From the NCBI GenBank assembly GCA_902835305.1, contig CADFMD010000007.1, positions 1-64,000 on the forward strand: a stretch of 64,000 nt of DNA, read 5' to 3'. Positions 32,042-41,700 of this stretch are shown piece by piece; the stretch's first letter is position 1; the number at the start of each line of letters is the position of its first letter. The translations under genes and the position numbers were made by a program. The stretch comes from Coriobacteriaceae bacterium. Lineage in GTDB: Bacteria; Actinomycetota; Coriobacteriia; Coriobacteriales; Coriobacteriaceae. The notes beneath the pieces were generated by a model. It searched no databases, was not told the DNA's origin, and was given only the letters and a program-made list of their open reading frames with translations.

Positions 32042-34072
32042 ATGACCGCACCTGCATCCAAGCTGCTCCAGCCCATTACGGTTGGCCCCCTTGAGCTCAA
32101 GAACCGCATTATGTTCCCGCCGCTCACCACCGGCTACGAGGAGCGCGACGGTTCCATCGGCGAGCGCAGCCTGGCCTTTTACGAGCGTCTGGCCCGTGGC
32201 GGCGTGAGCTACATCGTCATCGGCGACGTCGCTCCCGTTATGACCGCGAGCCCCACGCCCAAGCTGGCGACCGATGCCCAGATCCCCACGTTTAAGGCGC
32301 TGGCCGACGCCGTCCACAAGCACGGCGCCAAGATCGCCCTGCAGCTGTTCCATCCCGAGTACGACGTGCCCGGCGTCGGCCGCATGGTCATGGGCTCCAT
32401 GGCCGCCGCCAAGGCCGCGCAGGAGGCCAAGGCCGCCGGCGACGAGGAGACCTTCGCCGCCAAGATGGCCGAGTCCAACGAGATTCGCAAGCAGGCCTAC
32501 GCCAAGCTGCACCACGACATGCAGCACTTTGTGAACGAGGCGAGCGTGGAGCAGCTCACCCAGATCAAGGAGGCCATCGCCGCCTCGGCCGCTCGCGCAC
32601 AGCAGGCCGGGATCGACGCCATCGAGGTCCACGGCGACCGTCTGGTGGGCTCGCTGTGCTCGGCTATCCTCAACCAGCGCACCGACGAGTACGGCGGCTC
32701 GTTCGAGAACCGCGTTCGCTACGCGCTGGAGGTCGTCGCCGCCATTAAGGAAGCCGCACCGGAGCTGATGGTGGAGTACAAGCTCCCCGTGATCATGGAG
32801 AACCCCGACGGCACGCCGCGCGGCAAGGGCGGCCTGCAGCCCGATGAGGTCTGCGAGTTTGCCAAGCTGCTCGAGGGCGCGGGCATCGACATGATCCAGG
32901 TCGCGCAGGCCAACCACACCGGCAACATGGGAGACACCATTCCGCCCATGGGCGCCATGCCCTACAACTGGACGCTGCCGGTGGCCGAGCGCGTCAAGGC
33001 CCTGGTCTCCGTGCCGGTGGCAACCGTCGGCCGCGTTGTCTCGGTCGAGGCCGGTGAGAAGATTCTGGAAGACGGCGCGGCCGACATCATCGCCTACGGC
33101 CGCTCGCTCATGTGCGACCCCGACATTGCGCTGAAGGCCGCCACGGGTGAGCCCATCCGCGAGTGCCTCAACTGCAACAAGGGCTGCGTCGACGCGATTC
33201 AAAACCGCAAATACATCTCGTGCGTGCTCAATGCCGAGAACGGCGACGAGGCGACCATCGCCATTAAGCCGGGCGAGGGCGACAAGAAGATCGCCGTGGT
33301 GGGCGGCGGTATTGCCGGCCTGGAGGCCGCGCGCGTGGCGGCCAAGCGCGGCTACGACGTGACCGTCTATGAGGCGAGCGATCATCTGGGCGGCCAGATT
33401 GTGCTGGCGGCCGCGCCTCCGCGCAAGGACGAGATCATGCGCTCGGTGGAGTATTACGAGAAGATTCTGCCCGGCCTGGGCGTAAAGGTTGAGCTCAACC
33501 ATGCCGCTACGGCCGAGGACCTCAACGCCGCCGACGCCGCGATTGTGGCTGTGGGCGCGCACGACGTGGTCATCCCCGTTCCGGGCGCCGATTCGGACAA
33601 GGTCGTCTCGAGCTGGGACGTGCTGGCCGGCAAGGCGGAGCTCGCGGGCTGCGTCGCCGTTATCGGCGGCGGCCTGGTGGGCACCGAGACTGCCGAGTAC
33701 CTGCTGCAGAACGGCTGCGAGGTGGCGATTGTCGAGATGCTCGACAAGATTGCCGCAGGCGAGTCCGAGACCATTCTGCCGCTGATTATGAACGACTTTG
33801 CCGCCCACAACGTTGAGCAGCATGTTAAGACCCGCCTGACCGCCATTACCGACGAGGGCGTGGAGGCCGTTCGCACCACCGAGGACGGCGCCGAGGAGCC
33901 GGTGAAGATCGCCTGCGATTACGTGGTGATGGCCGTGGGCTCCAAGGCCAACGGGTTTGACCTGGACGGCGTAACGGTGCCCGTGACCTGCGTGGGCGAC
34001 TGCTCGGGCGAGCGCACCGCCGACATTGCGAGCGCCATTCGCACGGCGTATCACGCGGCCAACGAGCTCTAA
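32042..34072 (+). CDS. Old Yellow Enzyme-type FMN/FAD/[4Fe-4S] oxidoreductase (dienoyl-CoA reductase-like)
   Basis: This 676-residue flavoenzyme has an N-terminal TIM-barrel OYE domain (about 1-345; LLQPITVGPLELKNRIMFPP, NQRTDEYGGSFENRVRYALE). An iron-sulfur motif CLNCNKGCVDAIQNRKYISC follows at about residues 374-394. The C-terminal FAD/NAD(P) module has AVVGGGIAGLEAARVAA and AVIGGGLVGTETAEYLL. The architecture is that of 2,4-dienoyl-CoA reductase, trimethylamine dehydrogenase and bile-acid reductases of the BaiCD/BaiH group. The usual HGAH-type substrate motif reads EVHGDRLVGSL, so the substrate may be unusual. AGAGGAA precedes the start. Confidence 0.88.
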   Translation: MTAPASKLLQPITVGPLELKNRIMFPPLTTGYEERDGSIGERSLAFYERLARGGVSYIVIGDVAPVMTASPTPKLATDAQIPTFKALADAVHKHGAKIALQLFHPEYDVPGVGRMVMGSMAAAKAAQEAKAAGDEETFAAKMAESNEIRKQAYAKLHHDMQHFVNEASVEQLTQIKEAIAASAARAQQAGIDAIEVHGDRLVGSLCSAILNQRTDEYGGSFENRVRYALEVVAAIKEAAPELMVEYKLPVIMENPDGTPRGKGGLQPDEVCEFAKLLEGAGIDMIQVAQANHTGNMGDTIPPMGAMPYNWTLPVAERVKALVSVPVATVGRVVSVEAGEKILEDGAADIIAYGRSLMCDPDIALKAATGEPIRECLNCNKGCVDAIQNRKYISCVLNAENGDEATIAIKPGEGDKKIAVVGGGIAGLEAARVAAKRGYDVTVYEASDHLGGQIVLAAAPPRKDEIMRSVEYYEKILPGLGVKVELNHAATAEDLNAADAAIVAVGAHDVVIPVPGADSDKVVSSWDVLAGKAELAGCVAVIGGGLVGTETAEYLLQNGCEVAIVEMLDKIAAGESETILPLIMNDFAAHNVEQHVKTRLTAITDEGVEAVRTTEDGAEEPVKIACDYVVMAVGSKANGFDLDGVTVPVTCVGDCSGERTADIASAIRTAYHAANEL

Positions 34073-34098
34073 GTAAGAAAGCTATCGCGTATTGAGTG

Positions 34099-34135
34099 GG
34101 CGGGGAGTGCCGTATCGGCGCTCCCCGCCTTTTTT
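34099..34135 (+). terminator. Intrinsic terminator after the flavoenzyme gene
   Basis: GGCGGGGAGTGCCG / CGGCGCTCCCCGCC arms, a TAT loop and a run of six T, 27 bases after the stop codon. Confidence 0.88.
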
Positions 34136-34167
34136 GCCAATGAGGGCGCCCCTGACCAGCGGGTTCA

Positions 34168-34246
34168 GAAAATCCGAATTTCATGCACCAGAAAATCCGA
34201 CTCCTTAGAACATGAAAATCCGAATCGCAACCACCCGAAAATCCGA
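34168..34246 (+). promoter_or_regulatory. Four GAAAATCCGA iterons at exact 23 bp spacing
   Basis: GAAAATCCGA begins at 34168, 34191, 34214 and 34237. Three copies continue with AT. The array ends about 60 bases before the start codon of the DUF4143 gene. Direct repeats with a fixed period near two helical turns look like a binding site for an oligomeric protein, perhaps the product itself. Confidence 0.75.
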
Positions 34247-34307
34247 ATTTGCTACAGTGGAATAGAGGAATCAGAAAGCAGGAACTGGAAATCTGCGGGG
34301 GTGGCTC

Positions 34308-35612
34308 ATGGCGGGCGAAAGGCTACATCGGGACGGATACATCCCGCGTATCGTGGATGCGCAAATCGAACGCTACCTTCGCGTCTTTGGCGCGGTCGAG
34401 ATTGCGGGCACCAAGTGGTGCGGCAAGACGTGGGCCGCGCTTGAGCACGGGGCGTCCGCCTCGTATGTCGACGAGAATCTCGACCTCGCGCGTGCCGACC
34501 CGGCGATGATGTTGCTGGGAGACCGTCCGCATATTATCGATGAGTGGCAGCGAGTTCCCCAGATTTGGGACTACGTTAGACACGAGGTTGACCGCACCCG
34601 GGGCACGCGCGGCGCCTATATCCTCACGGGTTCCGCCACGCCTGCGTTTGGCTCAAAGACGGAGGCACCCGCGCATAGTGGAGCCGGCCGCATCGGCCGC
34701 GTCCGCATGTACCCCATGACGCTTGCCGAGACAGGTGAGTCCAGCGGCAAGGTGAGCCTGGCGGGCTTGTTTGAGCATCGTTTTGAGCCCTGTCGGTGCA
34801 ATGGCGATACACCGGGGCTTGTCGAAGCCGCCTGCCGCGGCGGCTGGCCCGAGGCGATCGATATGGTTTCGGCTGACGCCCAGCTCATCGCTCGCGAATA
34901 TCTCAACACTACGTTTTCGAGCAGCTTCCCGGCGGTTGGTCTCGACCCCGATATTGCTCGTCGAGTCTCCGCATCGATCGCGCGCAATCTGGGACAGGCG
35001 ACCACGTATAAAACGATTCTTATGGATATGTTCGGTGCCGAGGGGGAACCCGCAGCGTTTGCCGACGAGACCAAGGTGCGCAGGTACCTGGATGCCCTCA
35101 AAGGCATGTTCATTCTCGAGGAGGTCCCCGGTTGGGTTCCCGCCGCGCGCGACAAACGACGCTTTACCGTCAAGCCCAAGCGCTATCTGGCAGATCCGAG
35201 CCTTGCTTGCGCCTTGCTAGGTATGTCCTTGCAGGCGCTGCTTGCCGACTGGCAGACATTTGGTCTGGTGTTTGAGAATTTGGTCATACGCGATCTTTCG
35301 GTCTACGCACGTTCGCTCGACCTGCTGGATAGCACGCCCGTGCGCTATTATCGCGACGATTCGGGCCTTGAATGCGATGCCATCGTGCAGCTAGCCGATG
35401 GACGGTGGGCCGCCTTTGAGATTAAGGTGAGCGAAGATAAGGCGAGCGCCGGCGTTGAGAGCCTCAAGCGCGTTCGCAAGAAGGTCTGTGGAAATCCTCG
35501 TTCACGCACACGCGAACCGGAGTTTATGGCCGTGATTGTGGGGGTGGGTGAGTACGCCCGCGAGGTCGAGGACGGTATCTACGTGATACCCGTGCGCGCG
35601 TTGGGGTGTTAA
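34308..35612 (+). CDS. AAA ATPase with DUF4143 domain (second copy, divergent)
   Basis: This 434-residue protein has the same architecture as the gene at 29240 but low similarity. Its Walker A is GTKWCGKTW, Walker B RPHIIDEWQ, sensor YILTGSATP, and a central VEAACRGGWPEA typical of the family. The C-terminal part (FGLVFENLVIRDLSVYARSL, GLECDAIVQL, AAFEIKVS) has nuclease-fold-like D and E-x-K residues. The function of the family is not established. No strong Shine-Dalgarno precedes ATG 34308. The four 23 bp iterons upstream are its most striking neighbour. Confidence 0.85.
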   Translation: MAGERLHRDGYIPRIVDAQIERYLRVFGAVEIAGTKWCGKTWAALEHGASASYVDENLDLARADPAMMLLGDRPHIIDEWQRVPQIWDYVRHEVDRTRGTRGAYILTGSATPAFGSKTEAPAHSGAGRIGRVRMYPMTLAETGESSGKVSLAGLFEHRFEPCRCNGDTPGLVEAACRGGWPEAIDMVSADAQLIAREYLNTTFSSSFPAVGLDPDIARRVSASIARNLGQATTYKTILMDMFGAEGEPAAFADETKVRRYLDALKGMFILEEVPGWVPAARDKRRFTVKPKRYLADPSLACALLGMSLQALLADWQTFGLVFENLVIRDLSVYARSLDLLDSTPVRYYRDDSGLECDAIVQLADGRWAAFEIKVSEDKASAGVESLKRVRKKVCGNPRSRTREPEFMAVIVGVGEYAREVEDGIYVIPVRALGC

Positions 35613-35652
35613 GGGGCGGCACGCCGTGTGCCCGCTGCCCGGTGCTGCGGAT

Positions 35653-35682
35653 TGGTGCAAGTGGTCAGGTTTGTTTGCACCA
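35653..35682. repeat. REP-like palindrome in the surface-operon leader
   Basis: TGGTGCAA / TTGCACCA arms around GTGGTCAGGTTTGT, related to the TGGTGCA unit at 6587. The rest of 35613-35887 holds no clear promoter or hairpin. Confidence 0.4.
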
Positions 35683-35887
35683 TGTCCTTGGCATATGGAA
35701 GAAGCTGCTATTCGTAATCTTTAAGACATCATTAAGGCTTGCGCTGTGGAGCAAACCGCAGGTCAATGCTATTCTTTTACCTTATCGTATGGTGTTGTAT
35801 TCTGCCTGAATTCTCTACCTGCGAACAACGGATAAACGCGACCGAGCGGAAAGGATGGCACGCCCGCTAGCAGGGCAAACGTAAACG

Positions 35888-36946
35888 ATGAGTGGCATGG
35901 ACCGACATAGCGAGCTCCAGCAGCACAAGACGGCGGCCGAGTACCGCCAAGCTGCCGACGAGCACGTGCGGACCCTCAAGGATTTCTGGAAGGATTTCCT
36001 GGTGAGCGGTCTGTTTGTGCTGGCCTCCATCGTTGCCATCTTTGCATGCCTGGCCTGGTTTGCCGCGAATAACCGAGTGAGTGCCACGGGGAGCACGATC
36101 GCGGCGAAGGGCCCGCGGTTTGTGCTCTCGGGAACGCAGGGCGGCACGGCGGGTAAGTACGACACTCAGGACAACTACGCGTCGGACAGTACAAGCCTTG
36201 CCGTGAACAATCTTTTCAACCTCAATAACATGAGCACCGATGGCGGTCTCTCTCCGGGGTCGGCCGGCCAGCTCCAGCTCAACGTCAGGCCGCTCTGCAA
36301 TGACCTGCACGATATCACGGTGGAGATGACCTGGGAAATTTCTGTTCAGACGAGCGTTGCGGGCACGGGCGGCACTGCTGCGGATGCATCGAAAAACGAA
36401 GAGATCATCAACTCGCTTAAAGATTTGGTGCGCGGTCATATCCTGGTTTTTCAGGGCAAAGATGCCTCTGGCTTTTACTCGAATCCGCTGGTCCCCACGA
36501 CCACCACGGTGACCCAGGACGGGGCCAGCGTCACCGTCATTACGCAGAGCTTTACCATCCCAAAGTCGAGCTTTTACGCTGCGGACTCAAATAGCACGAC
36601 CGAAACCGTCACCAAAACCCTCTACTGGATTTGGCCGGAACAGTTCAAGAGCTATGTTCGCACGGGCAACGCCGGCTACGGTGGCAACCTTTTCGCTAAC
36701 ACAGGCGACGAGGGGGGATACACAACCCTCGTCGGCGACATCAACAATAACCACGCGCGCTATTTCCGCGCCGATAGCACGAGCGTGCCAGGTCAGGCGC
36801 CTAGCGCGGTTCCGCCTGTCGGAGCCGGCATGTCCTCTGCGGATGTGGAAACCTGCGCCAGCTACTACAACAACGCCGACGAGATTATCGGCAAGGACGT
36901 CAAGTACATTCGCGTGCGCTTCACCGCCAAGGAGGCGGATAAATAA
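35888..36946 (+). CDS. Membrane-anchored surface protein 1 (SipW-cognate/TasA-like topology)
   Basis: This 352-residue protein is of unrecognised family. It has a charged cytoplasmic tail (about 1-36), one hydrophobic segment (about 37-60) ending in ACLAWFAANNR, and an ectodomain. The short aromatic motif at the end of the membrane segment resembles the SipW-cognate class of export signals (TasA, camelysin). The ectodomain has GPRFVLSGTQGGTAGKY and LSPGSAGQLQLNVRPL, a beta-sandwich-like pattern also seen in such filament subunits. It opens a four-gene operon; the next start lies directly after its stop. The Shine-Dalgarno is weak. Homology is not proven. Confidence 0.6.
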   Translation: MSGMDRHSELQQHKTAAEYRQAADEHVRTLKDFWKDFLVSGLFVLASIVAIFACLAWFAANNRVSATGSTIAAKGPRFVLSGTQGGTAGKYDTQDNYASDSTSLAVNNLFNLNNMSTDGGLSPGSAGQLQLNVRPLCNDLHDITVEMTWEISVQTSVAGTGGTAADASKNEEIINSLKDLVRGHILVFQGKDASGFYSNPLVPTTTTVTQDGASVTVITQSFTIPKSSFYAADSNSTTETVTKTLYWIWPEQFKSYVRTGNAGYGGNLFANTGDEGGYTTLVGDINNNHARYFRADSTSVPGQAPSAVPPVGAGMSSADVETCASYYNNADEIIGKDVKYIRVRFTAKEADK

Positions 36947-37786
36947 ATGGACGAGCAGCTTAATGCCCGCGAGCAGGGCGATATCAAACACAACGAAGGA
37001 GCGGCAAACCCCGGCGGCAACGGGTTCGGCTCGCACGGCGAAGCGCGTCCGGCTGGCCGCATCGAGCGCATCAAGGCTTGGGTGAGCGACCACCGTCGCG
37101 AATCCCTGGCCATCGTGGGTCTGGTGGCCGTGCTTCTCGTGTTGCTGGGATTGACGCTCGGATGGTTCGTCGATGCCAATCGCGGCTCCACCGTTGGCAA
37201 GATCAAGGAGCCGGCGGAGCTCAAAGTGCTGGGCCCCAACGCTACGGCAACAGAGCAGGTCGACCTGAGCTACAACCCCGAATACGGCGATACCAAGACC
37301 GGCAACACGGTGACGCTCAAGCGCCCGTTTTGCGTGCAGACGGGCGGTGACGGTTTTGAGCTGCAACTCGCGAATACGACCAACATTACGGGTCTCACTA
37401 TTGAGCTGTACAGAGCCGAGAACACGTCTGCGCTCCAGACGCCCGACGTGAGCGGTACCGCAGACGGCAAATCTTATAGCTGGAAAGCAACCGGAGAGAA
37501 CCTGCTGACGAGCTTCGAATATATCAACAAGGAGAACGACGGTCTGGCAGCCGTGCCGGGCGAGGGCGCAAGCGACCCTACATTCAAGGACTATCAAAAC
37601 GTCCAGCGCAACGCGCGCCCGCTCTACCGATACAAGAAATTCGGCAAAGGCGACCTCAACGCTAAGACACTCGACAACTCGACTGGCAATGACACGCTTA
37701 ACTTTATCATCAAGCTTTCGTGGGACGAGAGCGCCAAAGAGACCGACGTGATTTACCTGATCGCGCGCAACACGAGCGGCAAGTAG
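36947..37786 (+). CDS. Membrane-anchored surface protein 2 (SipW-cognate/TasA-like topology)
   Basis: This 279-residue protein has a 54-residue polar N-terminal tail, a hydrophobic segment LAIVGLVAVLLVLLGLTLGW ending in WFVDANRG, and an ectodomain of about 205 residues with no cysteine pair pattern beyond a single RPFCVQ. The LGWFVD motif at the end of the membrane helix is close to the SipW-cognate consensus. I do not recognise the ectodomain. AAGGAGG eleven bases upstream directs its start, which directly follows the preceding stop. It is probably a partner of the neighbouring proteins in one surface structure. Confidence 0.6.
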   Translation: MDEQLNAREQGDIKHNEGAANPGGNGFGSHGEARPAGRIERIKAWVSDHRRESLAIVGLVAVLLVLLGLTLGWFVDANRGSTVGKIKEPAELKVLGPNATATEQVDLSYNPEYGDTKTGNTVTLKRPFCVQTGGDGFELQLANTTNITGLTIELYRAENTSALQTPDVSGTADGKSYSWKATGENLLTSFEYINKENDGLAAVPGEGASDPTFKDYQNVQRNARPLYRYKKFGKGDLNAKTLDNSTGNDTLNFIIKLSWDESAKETDVIYLIARNTSGK

Positions 37787-37800
37787 GAGAGGGGGCGCAC

Positions 37801-38745
37801 ATGGAGAAGCAAGAGAAACAGCAGGATGCCGAGCGCGAGCAGCTGGCAAAAAGCAAGAGCCTAGTCAAGAACAAGCTGGTTGTGGCGGCAATCGCACTTA
37901 TTTGCGCCGTGGCGCTCGTGACGGGTGGCTACTTTACCTATTCCGCCTACACCGCCAACGGATTTCTAAAGTCCGTCGCCGCAACGGGCACTGCGCAGAG
38001 CCTATTTGCAAGCGATTTGCTCACGGGCTATATGAGTGCGCCTAGCCCCGACGAGCTCGCCCGTGCCCAGCGCTCCGTTACGGTGTATCCCAACAACGGG
38101 CAGTGCAACTTTACCTTTAGCATCTACAACTACTTGCTGGGCAACAGCAACTTCTGCAACGACAAAAATGTGACATACACCTTGACGGTCGAGGGGCACG
38201 GGCTCGATGGCGCCACGTGGAGCTATGCGCCCCAGCCCGGTAGCAGCGTCACGCTTCCGGAGAATCAACCTACCAAGAACGACTACACCGTGACCTTCCC
38301 CGAGGCTAAGTTGGGACAAGCATACTTTGTGATTAAGGCCACGGTCGTATCGGAGAAGAGCCCCGGCACCGAGCTAGCCTGTCTGGCGGCGAAAGTCGTG
38401 CCGTCAAAGAGGGCCGAGGTCAAGACCGCTGCGGTTGAGGGCGCGCTGGTCGATGAGGCTGGCAAGTTTGCTGATTACGCTGCATACAACTACCGCGTGA
38501 CGGTTACGGGCGCACTGGCAAACGTCACGCTCACGTGGGGGGGGAACGTGGAGATCGACCCGTTCTTTGAGACCAACCATAGCGCGACGGTGGATGCTGC
38601 AGCTCGCAAGGCTACGTTCACCATGGAGCCGGGTTCGATGGTCGTCAACTTTTACCGAGCGGACGGCAAAACGCCCGGTGGCTGGGGCGACCTGGACATT
38701 AGCGTGAGCGGAACTACTCTGACGGGCGCGACGGAGGCTCGATAA
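37801..38745 (+). CDS. Membrane-anchored surface protein 3 (SipW-cognate/TasA-like topology)
   Basis: This 314-residue protein has a short charged tail (1-25), then the hydrophobic VVAAIALICAVALVTGGYFT, ending in YSAYTANGF. GGYFTYSAYT is the best match of the three to the SipW-cognate signal. The ectodomain has an unrecognised first half with CNFTFSIYNYLLGNSNFC (two cysteines that could pair). The second half may be two Ig-like beta domains (AEVKTAAVEGALVDEAGKFA; NVTLTWGGNVEID). GAGAGGGGG precedes ATG 37801. The giant gene begins 39 bases after its stop. Confidence 0.6.
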   Translation: MEKQEKQQDAEREQLAKSKSLVKNKLVVAAIALICAVALVTGGYFTYSAYTANGFLKSVAATGTAQSLFASDLLTGYMSAPSPDELARAQRSVTVYPNNGQCNFTFSIYNYLLGNSNFCNDKNVTYTLTVEGHGLDGATWSYAPQPGSSVTLPENQPTKNDYTVTFPEAKLGQAYFVIKATVVSEKSPGTELACLAAKVVPSKRAEVKTAAVEGALVDEAGKFADYAAYNYRVTVTGALANVTLTWGGNVEIDPFFETNHSATVDAAARKATFTMEPGSMVVNFYRADGKTPGGWGDLDISVSGTTLTGATEAR

Positions 38746-38784
38746 CTCTGGAAGCGGAGTTTTAGGATAAGAGGTACGGAATCG

Positions 38785-41700
38785 ATGAGAACGGCAAAGC
38801 GCATATTCGCAGAGTTCATGACGGTGGTCATGGTGCTCCAAGCATGCTCGCCCACGGTGGCTGCTGTGGCGGCAGGCTGGCAGAACATCTCGAACGAGAT
38901 TGCTGCCGCATCTGCGAAGGCGTTGGATACTGCCGAGAGCGGCGAGACCAACGGCGATGTCACGATCGGGTCTGGGTCGAGTGATGCCGGCGCCGACAGC
39001 GACAGTGCTGGGGATGACGCGGTGAAGGATGACGCTGCAGCAGGCGATACCACCGATAGCGCCACTGGTTCCGATTCCACGGGCGACCAGACGGAAGGCG
39101 ACGATGCCGCTGACGATGCCGCCGCTGACGACGCCGAGCAAGATGCCGATGATGCGACTTCGGAGGACGCTGATGCCCAGGCGGGTGCGACGATCACGGA
39201 TTTGAATAAGCTCGTCGAGCTGCTCGAGAAGAACGGCGCGGAAAGCATCGTGCGCAAAGACGACGAGAGCGGAATCCGAAGCCTCGATGTCAAGTCGTCG
39301 GAGGCGTTCGCCGTCCTGTCTAACGCCGACGCTTCGCTTTACTATGATGCGCAGATCAAGGTTATCATCACGGGCGATGCGAAGCTCACCGAGTCGGCTA
39401 ATAACGGCATGTCTTTCCAGGGTCTTGGCAGTGATGAATGTCCGTTTGAAGGCAGGATCTATAGGGACGTTGATAGTCCCGTCGAGCTTACGACTGATCG
39501 GACGGTTTTTAATAACCTCAAGCTGTCTGACCAAAACAAAACGGTCAGGATAAAGTGGGTAGGCGCGACTAGCTATAGCGCACCGATGGTCGCTTCGAAG
39601 GTCAGCGGTGCGGAAAACGGCGAAGAGAGCAAGACACTCATCGCGTCGGTTGACATCGTGGAACCCGTGAACGTTGATGTGAAGGATGCGACTTCCGCCT
39701 TGACGGCACCCCTCCTGGGTGCGACGACGGGCGACCTTGCTGCGAACGTTACCTATAGCCTCACCGATTCTCGAAAGAATCTCAACGCGAATGCGACGGG
39801 CAACATTGGCTTGATTGCCAACACGGTCGAGAGCGGGAGCTTGACGGTTGAGTCCGTCACGTTCCCCAACGATCTGACCTCAGGCGGAGCCGTCAAAACG
39901 AGCTCTGGCAACGCTGGCCTGCTCGTAGGCGAAGTCAAGGACGGTGCGACCCTGAGCATTGGCACTCTGGCAAACGTTCCCACCGCCACCGTCCAGTCTA
40001 CGAACGGCTCCGCCGGTGGCGTTGTAGGACTCGTTGGCTCGAGCACGGGTGCCATGGTCAACGTCGCGAAAGCTCTCGACCTACACGCGCTCACCGTCAA
40101 GGGCACAACTGCCAGCGGCGGTTTTATTGGTAAAGCGACCGTGCTCACACTGGGCGCGGATAATAAGCAGATTGGGTGTCCTCTAAATATTGGCGACGAG
40201 AACAGCGCTTGCTCTGGTGGCGTTATCGGCGACGTGAGCTTTGCGCAAGGATTTGCCGTTACGTCCAATATGTTCGACCTGGGCGACCTTGTGACTCTTG
40301 GTGCGTCGCAGCGCGCCGGCGCTCTTTTTGGCATGGCCGATATCTCTAATGGAGACATCGTGGTGCAAGGCGGGACGTATAAGAGCAAACTCGCCTTACC
40401 AGAAGATGTTAGTGTCAACGGCAGCTACGGCGGCCTTGTCGGCAAGGTGTTCGCGACGAAAACGGACGACGACGGCGCTTTGCGCGCCTTTGTTGTTGAA
40501 AAGGATGCAGATAATAAGAATACGTGCTCAATTGAGTTTGACCTTGCGAGCAAGTTGTCCGACGCAGGCGGCGTTGTTGGCTATGTTGGCGATAGCGCAA
40601 ATCCTAACTCGCAGCCCGTTGCCGTTGTCTTCAACGGCGTGACGGTTGCGTGCAAGGGAGATGCTTCGGCGCGAACGGGTACCGGAAAGTTCGGTGGCGC
40701 CGTGGGCGTTGTCGATACGCGCAATGTCCTTGACGTGCGAGATTTCAAACTTACAAGCGACAATCCTATCGGTAAGGCGCAAAGCAACCGTGCCGCGGGA
40801 ATTGCGGGATCCGCGTGGAATGCTGTAATCAAATTCAGCGACATCACGGATCTGTCGGGCGCAAGTTTTGCCGAGAACGCCACGACGGGTCAGCTCGTAT
40901 ACGAGAACCACAACGCGCTGATCTTCGCTGCCGGCAATGGCTCTAATGGTGATCTGGGAGACAAGGGCGCTGCGGTCTGGACCTTCAAGCGTAGCAACTC
41001 AGCCTCAAAGACGGACGACATCGCGACCTACGGTGAAGTTGTTCGTCTGGGCGGCGACTTCATTAAGCTTGATGTGGACACTCATAAGTTGACCTTGCCG
41101 GATTCGCTGACGGCAGCTAACGGTGCCTACGCCCTAACCACAGCTGAGGATTTCGCCAAGCTTGCGATTACCTGGCAAACCAACGGCTACTACTCGATGG
41201 TTGACGGCGTTACCGAAAACAACCTTAACGGCTTGCAGTCCTCGACCATTACGGTGAACGGCACTATTGATCTCAAGGGCACGGGCCTGACGGGTTTCAC
41301 GCAGGATCGTGCAGACGGCTCGCAAGTTTTCTCGGGAACGTTGAACGGTGGCGGCACAATCAATCTTGCCGTCGGCGAGGCGTACGGCAAGCGTGGTGAA
41401 GACGTGCTCGACGGCAATAACACGAGCAACGGCAACGGCAAAATCTACCGCCACGGCCGCTTGGGATTGTTCGCGGCCGTCAACGGTGCAACCATCTCCA
41501 ACGTCACAATCGCTGGCTCCATGAAGTTCGATAACGGTTCGGCTATCGATGCCGGGTCGCTTGCGTGTGCCATCGTCGGCAACCTGTCATTGTCTGGCGT
41601 AACGTGCAAAACGAATATCGCGTGCGATGATACGTTTGCCAATGACGTGAACATTGGCGGTATTGCGGGCAGCGTGCTGGCGGCTTCTACGGTTGCGTTT

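Noticed and set aside
31802..34054. 750-codon open frame antisense to the flavoenzyme
   Set aside because: High G+C makes long antisense frames common; no family motif is visible, and the plus-strand gene has clear domains. The long frames opposite purF, nfnA/nfnB, glmU and prs were dropped for the same reason.
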